Source of the DNA: Chaenocephalus aceratus
Lineage: Eukaryota; Chordata; Actinopteri; Perciformes; Channichthyidae
DNA: 64,000 nt
Direction: 5' to 3'
NCBI GenBank assembly: GCA_023974075.1
Contig: CM043798.1
Span: 23,094,441-23,158,440, forward strand
The notes under the pieces were generated by a model. That model saw nothing but the letters and a program-made list of their open reading frames with translations, had not been told where the DNA came from and made no database searches. A program made the position numbers and the translations under genes. Shown piece by piece: positions 12,831-24,500 of this stretch. Every line of letters begins with the position of its first letter. Within the stretch, counting starts at the first letter, position 1.

Positions 12831-15830
12831 AAAAATGGGTGCCTCTGAGGAGTATTTAGGGGACTTGGTACCTCTCAGCTTCGAGTTGAATTATTAAACA
12901 CTGCTAAGCATTTTAGAGAGGCACACAACTCACTGCAATTTCCTGGAAGAAAACAAAAACTGTATTTTCCTGGATTGTAAAATATTTGACTAGCATAGGC
13001 AAAGCGCATGTTCATTAAGAGGTTTGCAGGTGCTCCATAAATCATTACAGTGCCAAAACTTCTCTGAAATGTGGCCTGAATCCATCTTCAGGGCTTGTTG
13101 AGACAGCTGTGATTCAGCCACATGAGCAGCTGACTGGGAATGAGTGTGTTTGCATGTGGGTGACTGAAAGTGTGTGTTAATGCTGCCTGGTTTCCTGTCT
13201 GTCATGGTTTCTTGTTCCTGGTTGAAAAAAGGAAAAATCAAAGTAATATGTGTCTAAAAATCTAATGGTTAGTTTCCGAAATCATGGCAAAAGTTGAAGA
13301 AGTGTTATTAGGAAATGTTCTGTGGTCAGCCGCTTCTCAGACTGTGTGTCTTGTTCCCGCCTCGAGTCGCCTCCCTCTGTGTCTTTAACGTTACATGATG
13401 TCACTTCCCCAGCAGCGTACATTGTCTCATGTCAAGACGATGTTTCATGTCCGTACCTCATGGTTTTAGTAAGCAAATGTTCTCTGCCACTGCTGCTGCT
13501 GAGGAGAAAGGTCAATAAGGTCAAGAACAAGACCCAGAGCGGTGGAGAAAGAACTTAAATCCTTCAGATAAAACACGCAGAAATACCATCATGTTACATT
13601 GTGTTGTTATAGGAAGCTGTTTGTGCAATAACCTTTTTTTTTTAAATATGGAAAATATTGTAAATGTGAATGTCAACCTAAAATGCTAAAAGTACAGAAG
13701 CTCAATCTACTGGGTGATATTTAAACTTTAAAATGCATCACAGTGGAGTTAAAGAGAAATTCTTATATTGTGGTTCAGTGTGGCGAAATGATATCATACT
13801 AGCCTACTTGAGGATTAGTTACTACAAGCCTCGAATCTGCACAGAGTAAAGGACATTTTCTCGTTTTTTTTTATTGTAAACCATTATCCCATGTGTGTTT
13901 CATGTGGTTATAGCAGGTCTTAAGTTAGGTTAATCAGAGCTGCATGCGTTCCAACAGCAACATCCACTGTAACACGAAGAAGCCATAAATATTGGTGATA
14001 TAAAGCGAGCACAGGCTCGAGTACAAGGCCCTGCCAGTCTTTATAAGTGAACTGTTTAATGACTGGTAGGAGGAAGAAACTCAAGGTGTGCTGACATTCC
14101 TGCTGCCGGAGAGTTCAGGGTTCAGGTTTAAAAATGAACTTTGGAGCCACTAATCTGAGCGCCTGGCAGAGTAATCACTGAGTCATCGACATGATCTTCA
14201 AATCCTGTGAAATAAAACACGGTCCATTTAACATTATACAAAATAAACACCTAAATGGTACAGGTGTTGCTTCAAAATTAGAGTGTTATGTTTCATCCAC
14301 CATTTTCTTTTTCCCTGCCTCACTGTTGAGATCTAGTCAGTAATTATCAGCTGCAACGCTCCTTATTACTCAGTACTGTGACGGAACTGATGTCTTTACC
14401 CCACCCTGTTCCCTACTGTTTCTTGTCTGCAGCCTACACCCTAAACACATCAATAACAATGCCTTTGTAATAATGCCCAACCTAATTTTCATGCAATTAG
14501 AGACTGACAAAGATCTTTGAGAATTCCTAGAGTTGTTTTAATGTCCCTGCTCCATTCTGTGGGAATGTTATTCAAAGTGTTTAATGAGTAGAGTAAGATA
14601 AGTGCTGTCTGTTGTCTCTCGCTGACCTATTGGAGTTTCATCTTGTCTTTCCAACTTGAAATCATTTTCTTTTTCCGTGTCAATTATTTTAATAAGCGTT
14701 GTTATTGCTGACAAACCGACGGGACAGCATTCCTCTGTGAGGCTGAACGTGAGAGCAAATATGCATGAAAGGGACAAAAGAGAGACAGTGTTCTGAAAAT
14801 ATGAGCCTGTGACGCATCATTTAGAGTAAGATCAAATAGAACTTTATTGATCCCAATTTGAGAAATGTAACTCAGCAAGAAAGCGATGTTTTATAAAAGT
14901 CAAACTATTCCTTTTAACTTTTTCTCATAGTAGGCCTACATATCCTACGGCAGCTGGTTAGCTTAGCATAAAGACTATGATAGAGTGGAACAGATGCATA
15001 GCTCCATCCACAGGTAACACAATTACCAATTCAACACTTTGTATCTTGTTTGTTTGATTGTCAAACTAACTACCTACTTATTCAGATATTACAATTGATT
15101 AAAAAAGCTTTAGAGGTGTTTGCAGGTGGGTTTTGATTTCTTTGGTGAAGCTAGCAATTTAAAGTTAACCATGTTGTGTCCAGTTTTGACATGTCTAATG
15201 TTTTGCAAGCTAAAGTAAATCAATAGTAGTAGTACAATAATATTTATATTCAGTAGTCCTACATTATTTCCTCTTGTTTTCAAGTTGCTGAGACTCCAGT
15301 CACACGTTAGCTGAAACTGAATTCAAACAATAATAAGCATTGAATATAAGACCGACTTGGTGCCGTATAGAATTCAATAAAAAGACAAGATTTCCTCCCT
15401 TTTCACAAAGCAATCAAGATTTTGAATAGTTTTTCTCCCTATAGATTATGGAGCTCCGCAACAGTGTTTAATCCAGAAAAGTCATTCAAAACGGTGTATT
15501 ATTGTTTGCTCCCAGTCCAGAAACAGTAAAGCTCCCTCAGCAGCAGTTTGTTGATGGAGCTGCAGAGGGCAGAGATGAGCTCTGATAGGAAACCACTCCA
15601 GCAAAGCTTCAACTACTGAATGACTACCAACTATGAGAACTAATGTGACAAACTGATACTGAAGAAGCACACAACTTAAACCATGTGTTGCATACATATG
15701 TAATGTAGCCAACATTTGTGTCAATTGTTTGTTAATGTTCACTTAATGTTTACCTTGTGTCTGCATCTGTTTTTGACTTAAGTAAAGCTCACTCTGGAGA
15801 GGATTAAAGAACTGTGGTACACAAGAGGGA
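12831..15830. other. Intergenic region sowaha-shroom1 (tail to tail)
   Basis: No gene, RNA or well-bounded element was recognised. A short block near 14830-14862 (AATAGAACTTTATTGATCCC) matches a common fish LINE/SINE tail. The remainder is AT-rich with chance frames only. Confidence 0.5.
14830..14862. repeat. LINE/SINE tail remnant (ACTTTATTGATCCC motif)
   Basis: The motif ACTTTATTGATCCC is a frequent end of fish retroelements. No body of the element is visible here. Confidence 0.4.
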
Positions 15831-15844
15831 GAGGGAGAGCTTAA

Positions 15845-15850
15845 TTTATT
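15845..15850 (-). terminator. shroom1: Candidate shroom1 poly(A) signal
   Basis: AATAAA on the minus strand, with GT-rich sequence about 30 bases further along. Other TTTATT runs near 16.1 kb are alternatives. Confidence 0.4.
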
Positions 15851-16209
15851 CACAATATAACAAACATCATGGCATTTACAACTCCAAACAGGCACAAAAA
15901 ACAACTTTAACTATCAACATAAAACAGATGTGAAATGGAGCGGAAATAATGGATTTAGAAATGCTTGCTGTCGTCCCACCAGCCGGGACTTACTGAAATA
16001 TTTTCAAAAACAGATGTTTGTATCAATGAGACACGCTTCCAGTATAGTATGTGAAAACTAAACAAACCCATCTGTTCAATAGAGCCTTTTCCTAGACCTT
16101 TTATTTGATTTATTACTACCCTTTTATTTATTTTTGTATTGTTTGTTTTTACTACTTTTTACTAAATTCTACCGTGTTGTGTACCGTTTTATACTGTTCC
16201 ATGCTCACT

Positions 16210-16280
16210 GCTTGTAGCACTTCGGGATTTGAACTCAAATATGAAGTGCGTTATAAATTAAACCCATTATTATTATTAAA
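16210..16280. repeat. LINE-like tail with ATT microsatellite
   Basis: GTAGCACTTCGGGATTTG, a spacer, then AAGTGCGTTATAAATTAA and an (ATT)n run follow the pattern of fish L2-like 3' ends. It lies within the presumed shroom1 3' UTR. Confidence 0.4.
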
Positions 16281-18314
16281 TATAATCATACTTCAAAAAC
16301 AGGCCCATTTTCCTGTGAACTCAACAAAACACTGCTTTGATTGAATGACGGGAACAAGTAATGTCACATGTCCGTTAGTAGACACACATAGCAAGAACTG
16401 AAATGAGTATTTATCCATGTGCTGCTCCTCTTCTGTGGGAGCTTTTTCCTCACTTTTCCCCCGCAAGCTTTCTTTCTCCTAAATGTGGCATACTTTAGAA
16501 ATTCCTGAAGGTTGCGGGGAACAACAAGAGTCTTTTCTAACCCTTCAGGACTGCGTCAGCACAAAGGCCAAAACAAACAGACATTTGTTTAGCAAACTGA
16601 AACGGACAGGGTCGTAAATCTCTGGAGAACTGTTTCAGGGACGGCGGGGGATGGAGAAACTGCGTATCAAAAGAAACAGAACAATATCTTTAAAGTATAA
16701 GTGTTTCTAGGTTGTTTTTTTTGACATTTAGAGTTTGGGTGAGTTAATGGTGTTTTATGTGGAGGGGATGCAAATGATGCTCTGCCTTTTGTAGTCATTA
16801 TATATAAATATCATATATAAAACAGTCAACACTGGAAACCTTTTCAGTTCAGCCAACAGGTATGATTTCCTGAGGGATAATAACATTTAATCACTTCCAC
16901 AAAAGGAGTTTTGTTGAAAACTTAAACGGCAAACACCAATAGGAGTTCTGTCTTTCTCTTCAACAACTACTCACTATAAACAGGAAATGAAGACATTCGT
17001 GGTTTTACACACACGTTGCACACATTCTGACAGAACAACAACTTGAGAACAACAGTCACTTTGATGTGTCTAGTTGAAGATTCAGTAAAGAAATGTGGAA
17101 ACAGATTCTTTAAAGAAAATGGGGGAATGTCTTTTGATTCAAGAGTGCATTTCCTTTGAGAAGAGTTTACTACATTTAAGTAAACTAAAAGGTAACATAT
17201 CTAACAGCAGGTGATATGCAGTGGAGCTAGAACATTGAACATTAGTTTAAGACACCTGAAGTGAAGATTGTAGACTTTCCTGTTTGATAAAAACTATTTC
17301 AAGTATCACGTGTGTCACGTATCACGTGTGTCTGTGACAAAGGGACATTGGGAGAAAATACTCAGTGATATAATTCTTGCTGACTCATAATCTGATTAAA
17401 GAGGTTTAGCACCTCCTTAGGAGAAACTGTTCAAGCGTGAAATCACTGAGGCTTAATAACATTATGTATGAAATTAGCTGGAAAAGAATTAGTACAAAAT
17501 CCTTAATGTTGCATGGTGTGCTCATGTACCTTTTTTATAAAAAATATTTCGACATTCCTATTGAAAATGTATGACGAAACAACGACAAAAACAGGGATAT
17601 TGTTTAAATGGATGGAGTAAGGCTTTCATTGAAATTACTTGAATCTGATTTTAAGAAATGTGCATTTATGTATCATTACAAAGTGCTTTTTTTTTTTCAT
17701 TCACCCTTTTTGGTTTTTAGTGCCTTAATTTGAAAACACATTCAAAAATAAGAACATTTACAAAAACATAACGATTAAATCTACTACAGCTATTGTACAT
17801 CTTGCTGACATGATACAGCACAGCGCCCCCTCTCAGGCTACACTTTCACTGAAGCCTTCACACAGGTCCAAATACAATCTTAAAGCTTATAATAGGTTTC
17901 CACAGGCGCAGATACAGGGCTGTAGCACTACCATCTCATTGAAAAAGTGGAGGACAGTTGCTAACAGGGGACGCAAAGTTTCCACCACACAGCAGCTCTA
18001 ATGGAAAACGATCCACAGCAACATCAAGGCACACAGAAAAAAAACCAGCTCAGTGTTTTAAGTTAATGGAAAGATGTGCGACACATTGAGAAAAGTCTTC
18101 AGGTGCACAGATTTTTGCATCTGATGTGCAGCCTCGGAATAGCATGAGAGGAGAGCAGCGGGAGGCATGATGCGTTTGTCAACGTCTTCAATGATACATT
18201 AGGAAGTCATGACAGGGTTGGGGAAAAGACAGCCACCTCTCTACATGTCTTCTTAAACAAGCTACTACTTTAAGGCAAGTGAAGGAGGAATCTGTGCTTG
18301 TGTTGCTCCTCTCT

Positions 18315-18563
18315 TCACAGGCTGTTGGAGAGCGCCTCCAGCTGCTCCTCTCCCAGCCTCTGCTTCTCCTCCAGGTCCTTCTGCCGGATGAGCAGCGAGG
18401 CCTTGGTCTGCACGAAGCGCCGGTAGTCCTGCAGCTGCTCGGCGGACAGCTGACGCCCCAGGAAGGTGGAGACCAGGTTCTCCCTGCGGTCCAGGTTATC
18501 CTTCAGATCTTTGGCGTCCTCCCTCTGTTTGCACAGCAGACGGTGGCGACTGTCCAGAGATTG
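18315..18563 (-). CDS. shroom1: shroom1 last coding exon (ASD2 C-terminus)
   Basis: 249 bases including TGA. It encodes [19 protein letters not shown], then [16 protein letters not shown] and [16 protein letters not shown], the conserved C-terminal ASD2 segment of Shroom proteins, ending LEALSNSL. Acceptor ACTCAG. Confidence 0.94.
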   Translation of the reverse strand, partial: QSLDSRHRLLCKQREDAKDLKDNLDRRENLVSTFLGRQLSAEQLQDYRRFVQTKASLLIRQKDLEEKQRLGEEQLEALSNSL

Positions 18564-21500
18564 CTGAGTGCAGACACAGAGGATAAAGAACATGAAATAT
18601 ACCTGCCAATGTTCCCTCTCCATCTCACATGATATTGCTGGGGACAAAGGAATGTGTTAGGTCTGTTATTGAAATGTTATTATGGTGTTGAAATTGTGCC
18701 TTGCTCATGCTCCTAGTATTAAATGGGTAAGTAAATATTCTGCTGAGAACTCAGAATTGGAGAGCAATGCTGATAAGGCATTTGAACATGTCCAAGTATT
18801 ATATTTGGGATTTTCTTGTTTTATTTGAAAGGTAATAATGGTGTTTGATGTAATAGAGAGCTGTGAAAGCGTTATGGTTCCGCCACAGGGCAGGAGGTGC
18901 AGTGTTTCCTTATGTCAACAGAGGGCAGGGTAGGTACAAATGTCATCGAAACCGGACTGCAGTTTCGGTGAGTCAGTGTAAATACCAGTGTTGCTGATAA
19001 CAGCAAGAAAACTAATGACCCTCTAACAAGCTCCCTGTTTGCAGCACATTCAGCTGGGCTGTATACAGATGGACAAACCGACAAAGAGCGCTTTCACGGA
19101 TACATCTAGAAATCGAATGCATCCATGCAAACATAAATTGATGCTGTAAATATCAGGAAGCATAATGAAACAGGAAAACAGAGCATGGGACAGAGCTTAA
19201 GTCCGATCGTGTGACACAACACATGTTATTTGAATTTAAATGTTCTAGTAAAAACTATTAATTGTAGCTACCTCAGACATGACATGACATGACGGAATTT
19301 AAGTAATTGTTTCTCAATATATCAAATTGATGAAATTAATTCTTCAAATGTCTATTTAAACGTTGGGGTCAAATCAAGATAAGCTAAAAAGGCAATTAGT
19401 CATAGATAACATTTTTTGAATTCCACACGGTGAGAAACCTTGACTCCATTAAAGTCGCTCTTAACTTCCCAAGTGGCATGTGTTTGCTGTTCTAAAGTAA
19501 ACAGAACGAGAGGAAAGCCGAGGGCATGGGAGCAGCCGCGCACTTCCAATACTCACAGTCGTCTTTTCTTTCCGCCAGAGGCTCTAAATGAGCTGCAGTA
19601 AATCACAAAAACGGTGAGGTTGCATTACATAAACACTACCTGAATGTATGCTTTTACTTAACTGTATTGGTGTGTATCTGTTTATCAGTAGATTGATTTA
19701 TCACATCTGGTTTAACGGATTGAATTGACATTTAACCCAAAAAATCTGATTTAGATTAATTCCAAATATGGGAACTATATAAAGACACAAATAAACTAAA
19801 CTTTTGATTAGATTTATACCATTTTGAAGGGAGATTTAAACACTGATTATTCAGCTTCATGCTTTTTTGTGATGTGTGATGTGAATAATTACAGTGGTAT
19901 ATGCATTTGAGAATTGGATGCTACAGAATCCAATCAAAACACTTTTTATTTTAGGATTATGTCTATGCGAGTGCTGTATTTTTCTCTGTAGCTTCAGAAA
20001 GCTTGGAGTTGGGAGGGTAATTGAAGGCCCCACCAAGGAGTTTTCAAAGACATTCCCTGCTGGCAGGAGTATTACCATCAGACAATTATGCAACTACAAA
20101 TTACATTAAGCAATAAATTATAGAAGATAAGAGGACTCTTGGAAGGAAAATCCTCTTGAGACAGACCCTGAAAACCCTCATTTATCAACCCCAAGGCCTC
20201 CATATGAAGTTCTGGTTCCTCACCATCTCTTCAGCGTCTGTGTGTTGGTCCACGGTGCTGAGGGCGTTCTGCACCCTGGCCAGCCGGGCGGAGAGGCACA
20301 GCAGCAGGCTCACCACCCTCTCCAGGTCTCCGATGAACAGGTTGTACCTCTCCAGCTCCACGGGCACACAGCGCTCGCGGACCAGCACCTCCAGGACCCC
20401 CCCGTGGGCCACGTTCTCCTGGATCTCTGCCTGCAGGACCCCGCGAGTCTCCTCCAGTGAGTGAAGGCGCTCATCGATAATGGACGCTAAGAGACGCTGA
20501 TAATTCAAGCAGACAAGAGGAGATGTGTGAGAAATTGTAGGCAATGGTGCTACAGGGTAAATACAATACTTTGAAACTTGAAAAGAAAATGTATTTCATA
20601 TTTTCAGTGATAGGATAAAGGGGAAATGTATCAAGAGTGAATGTGGGAGGCATTCAGGAAGAGGGGGAAGGCTATTTGCAAAGCCAAACATTATGCAAGT
20701 AGGAGATACTGATAAGAGGCAGACAGTATATCATGTGATAAGAGACACACAACTATCTCAGTCTGAAATGAATCCACTTAAGGCCACATATCATCCAGAT
20801 GGTATCATTATGAAATCCAGAGCTCGTTTTTTAAAAAGAAAATCAGAAGAAGACCTCAAAGTTTGTGGTTAAACTTCAATTTTACTCTGCGGTCCTATCG
20901 GCTTTCTTGTCATTTTAAATGTACAAAGCTGTGACATTCTTAGAGACATAATGGTTTATGGTAAAATGTTTAATAGTTTAAAAGTATTGAAATGTACACT
21001 TAACTTCTGTTGTGAGGTACTTTTGACAATAACCATACACATGACTGAATAATCACCTTTCTCTCAGTGATGTCAGCTTTGCTCTGCAGGTCTGTACTCA
21101 GAGGGTTAGGGCTGTCAGGAGCAGACGGAGCAGGAGAAGGTTCAGCCTGTTCCACTGTGTCAGCACTGGAAAAAGACAAATGTTTTTAGGTCAAGCTAGT
21201 TTTCCTGCACCATATCAATGTGCCACACACAACGTCTTCAAATACTTTAATTTATATATGAGAGAAATCTGAAATGCAACCGCACATTCCCCATGTATCT
21301 GAAGAGAGTGCTTACACAGTGAGGTCATGTACCGCGGAAAGAAGATGGCCAGGTGTGTCTGTGCGTGTGTGGCAGCAATAGATAACACGGGAACCAGTAT
21401 CAAGTTACACGGAGAAACATTAAACTAGGAATTCTAATTAAATCTGCACTCTAAACACCACATCAACACTAAACTTGTTTTATATTATTACTATGTGTTT

Positions 21501-24500
21501 CCATGTACACAGCTTGTCACAAGGTTAAGTCGGGTGAACTTATTTCCTTCATTTTCATTATTTCAGAGCACATCTCAGGAGTGTTCCGTCTCCACTAAGG
21601 CAAGAAAAGTCTCCCAAAAGTGTAAACAAGTTTATATATTTATCTGTTCCAGAGGTGGGTTTAACCTTTAAGTGTTGTGCTCTCGGTCTAGGACATTAAC
21701 GTTTACCTTTCTGCAACTCCTTTCTGCTCCTGCTTCTTCTTGTAGTGTTCCTCCATCAGCAGCGTGTCCTCTGACAGCAGCTGCTCCATCAGCATCAGTG
21801 CCGTCTTACGATTGGTCAGTGGGTAGAAAACTCTGGCCAGCGATTGGTCAACCTTGACTGCCGCTTCTACTAGCTCCTCCCACTTTGGTCTTTCAGCAGG
21901 CCTCTCCAGGCTCTCTGTCTCTCCCTCTTGAGTCCCCCTCTCCTCCGTCGCTTGGTTTTCTCCAGACTTCTCATCTTCCGGTTCTGGATGTTCCTCCTCC
22001 TCCACCTGCTGACTGATGTCTGTGTCAGAGATGGAGGTGCAGGCAGACACAGAGGTTTCGCTTGTCTGTGTCGGAGGGGCGGGGCTGGTGGACTCGTCGT
22101 CAAAAACGTTGTCTGTCAGCGCCGAAGACTGAACTTCCTCTTTGATCTCGTCTTCTGCGGGGAGAATCCACAGCGATGGATCGGTGGTGACACCGCAGCT
22201 CAGAGACACTTCCTGGTTTGACTCGAGTTGGAGGGAAACGTTGCTTTCTTCATCCACCGACTGCTCTCTCTCTGATTCAGATGCAGAAGGAGAAGTCTTG
22301 ACTCTAGTAAAACATAAACACACCATGGTTAACAATCACACCTGTTGAAAAAGAAATGTAGGTGCAGAAAAACAGTGTTGATATGTAAAGGGGAACACCT
22401 TCACAAGTTTATTATTGACTACATTTCAATTATACTTGAATCCAACAAAGACCCAAGTAGAAAAAGTAGTCAATAATAAACTGTTGTGTAGTGGGCAAGG
22501 TTATCCGTTTTCTTAAGAAATGTTTTTGTTTGTCTATAAAGCTGAAGGGATATACATTCCAATGAGCACTATGCAAGGAATGTTTTGGAAGTTGTGGAAG
22601 AAAGCTGGCCCTTGTCAAACGAAAAAAGATGTTGCATTGACAAAGAGTGTAATCTTACCTGGAGCTGGGCCTGTTTTCACAGGGAAGCTTTGTCTGGGTG
22701 GGAGTGGACGAGATGGATTTGATTTCTCTCTCACTGGTCTCTGGACATCTGGGGGTTGGTGGGTCAGGTGGAGTCTCACTGGGCGGTCTGCTAGACCTGA
22801 CCTCATCTGTAACCGGGCCGTGAGAACCAGGAGATCCAGAGGGAGTCCTGCAGGAGGCCGGGGAGGAGGATCGACTAGCTGAGGCGCTCTCCTCTGTTTC
22901 AGAGCTCTGCCTTGACACAGACTTTATCTGGGCTTGGTTTTGTGTCTGTCCCTGACCGACGATCGCCGTTTCCTTTTGCCCTGCTACATTGTGTTTCATT
23001 CCCCCTCGGACCAGCCCCTGGGTTTCTCTGACTTCAGCAAAGAATGAAACGCTCCTCTTGTCTTTGACGGGTCCTCCAGGTTCAGTCGGATCCCTCCAAA
23101 GTTGATCTAACTGCTCAGAACTTTTACTCATGGCCGATGGTCTTGGTAACTTTGATGCCCCGAGCTCTTCCATGGACTTCCCCCTCTGTGCGACCACACG
23201 GACGCGCTGCTGGCCCTCAGGGGCCGGCTTCAATGAGGAGTCCTCACTGGCATGCGTCTGAGGACTGACACAGACAATCAATGTTAAAATGTTTAACACA
23301 AGCCATCAATTTAAACAAAGTTTGATAACTTATTTCAATTAAAACAAAAACTACTAAACCACAACCTGTAGCCATCACATCTTCGTGGTTTTTCTTTTTT
23401 TATATCTCTCACTGACTAATTCTTTATCTATTTATCTAATACTCATCCTGCAACAAACTTTGAGTTGTACGTGTTTGCAGACAGGCTAATTGTACAAAAT
23501 GTTTATGTGAAAGATGTAAAAGATATCACTTTGCTATAACCCTAATGTAGACCTTTCTCAAGTTTTTGGACTCTTTATTCATCATGGAGGTATGCAGACA
23601 TTTCTTTTTAAGTAAGGTAAGGTATGATCATTTAAGGACAAATAAAAATGCATCATAAAAAGGCTCTGTATTTTTACATTTTAAAGACTGGCAACTAACA
23701 ATTTCATATTTTGAAATATGTCAACTCCATGGAAAAGCTTGAGTCAATGATTCTTCTTTTACAGCCCATGCATAACCTCTGGAGAGGAATGCTGTCTAGC
23801 TGGACCAGGTGGGTGTTGACTTTCTAGTGTCCCAGGGACTTAAGAGAAGATTTATTGTCTGTGCACACTCACTGACCTATTACTCTCGTGACCTAAACCT
23901 ATACAAATGTACCAATTTGTCTGCGTTGCTGGTGCATACCTGGGGGTTTCCATAGCATTAACTGGTAATGGATCCTCTTCGTGATCGAGTGCCTGCAAAC
24001 CCAGAAGAAAAGTCAAAACACGTGAATTACACATTAATCTGTCCAGTTAAATCCTTCTAAAGGCGATTGTAAAGTATACAAAATGAGTGTGAAATAGTAC
24101 AGCAAAGGCCACACAGGGGTAAGTTAACATGACAGACACTAACTTTATTAAAAAAATATGCATTTTAAGTGTCTCAATCTGTACAGACATACCTGTGGTG
24201 TGGAAGTGGATCTGTTCCTTAAAAAACATGGTGGTTCTGGTTGGTCCAAGAGACTCTCCACTGAGACGGACTTCCCCTGAGATGGGCCTTGGCTCTCCCT
24301 CCATCTGGGTTGATTGGACTGACCCACATATTGGCCTGAACAAGACTGTGCCGAGAAGAACTGGGCGTACCTGAATTGGGATAATTTGTATTAAATGATT
24401 GAATCTTTATGACAACAAAAAGCATCACACAAGACCTGCTTTTTCATACCTGATAGAGCTGGCAGAGGAGTCCAGGATGCGGCCTGCAGAGTGGGGTCTG

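Larger units (their letters stand above)
15835..18314 (-). other. shroom1: shroom1 3' UTR (probable)
   Basis: About 2.5 kb without coding potential lies between the shroom1 stop and a canonical minus-strand AATAAA (TTTATT on the plus strand at 15845-15850), which is followed downstream by T/GT-rich sequence (CTTGTGT). It includes a tandem pair of CACGTG-containing 14-mers at 17303-17332 and a LINE-like tail near 16.2 kb. The transcript end is inferred. Confidence 0.45.

Noticed and set aside
19557..19592. 36-bp version of the shroom1 cassette exon using the CTGCAG acceptor
   Set aside because: It contains an in-frame TAG, so it cannot encode protein; kept only as a poison-exon possibility.
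20242..20460. Plus-strand frames opposite the shroom1 ASD2 exon and similar frames opposite 24-27 kb and 56-62 kb
   Set aside because: They are antisense shadows of well-supported coding exons.
23228..23258. Alternative acceptor CCTCAG for shroom1 coding exon 4
   Set aside because: It would join in the wrong frame; the GTGTCAG site seven bases upstream keeps the frame.
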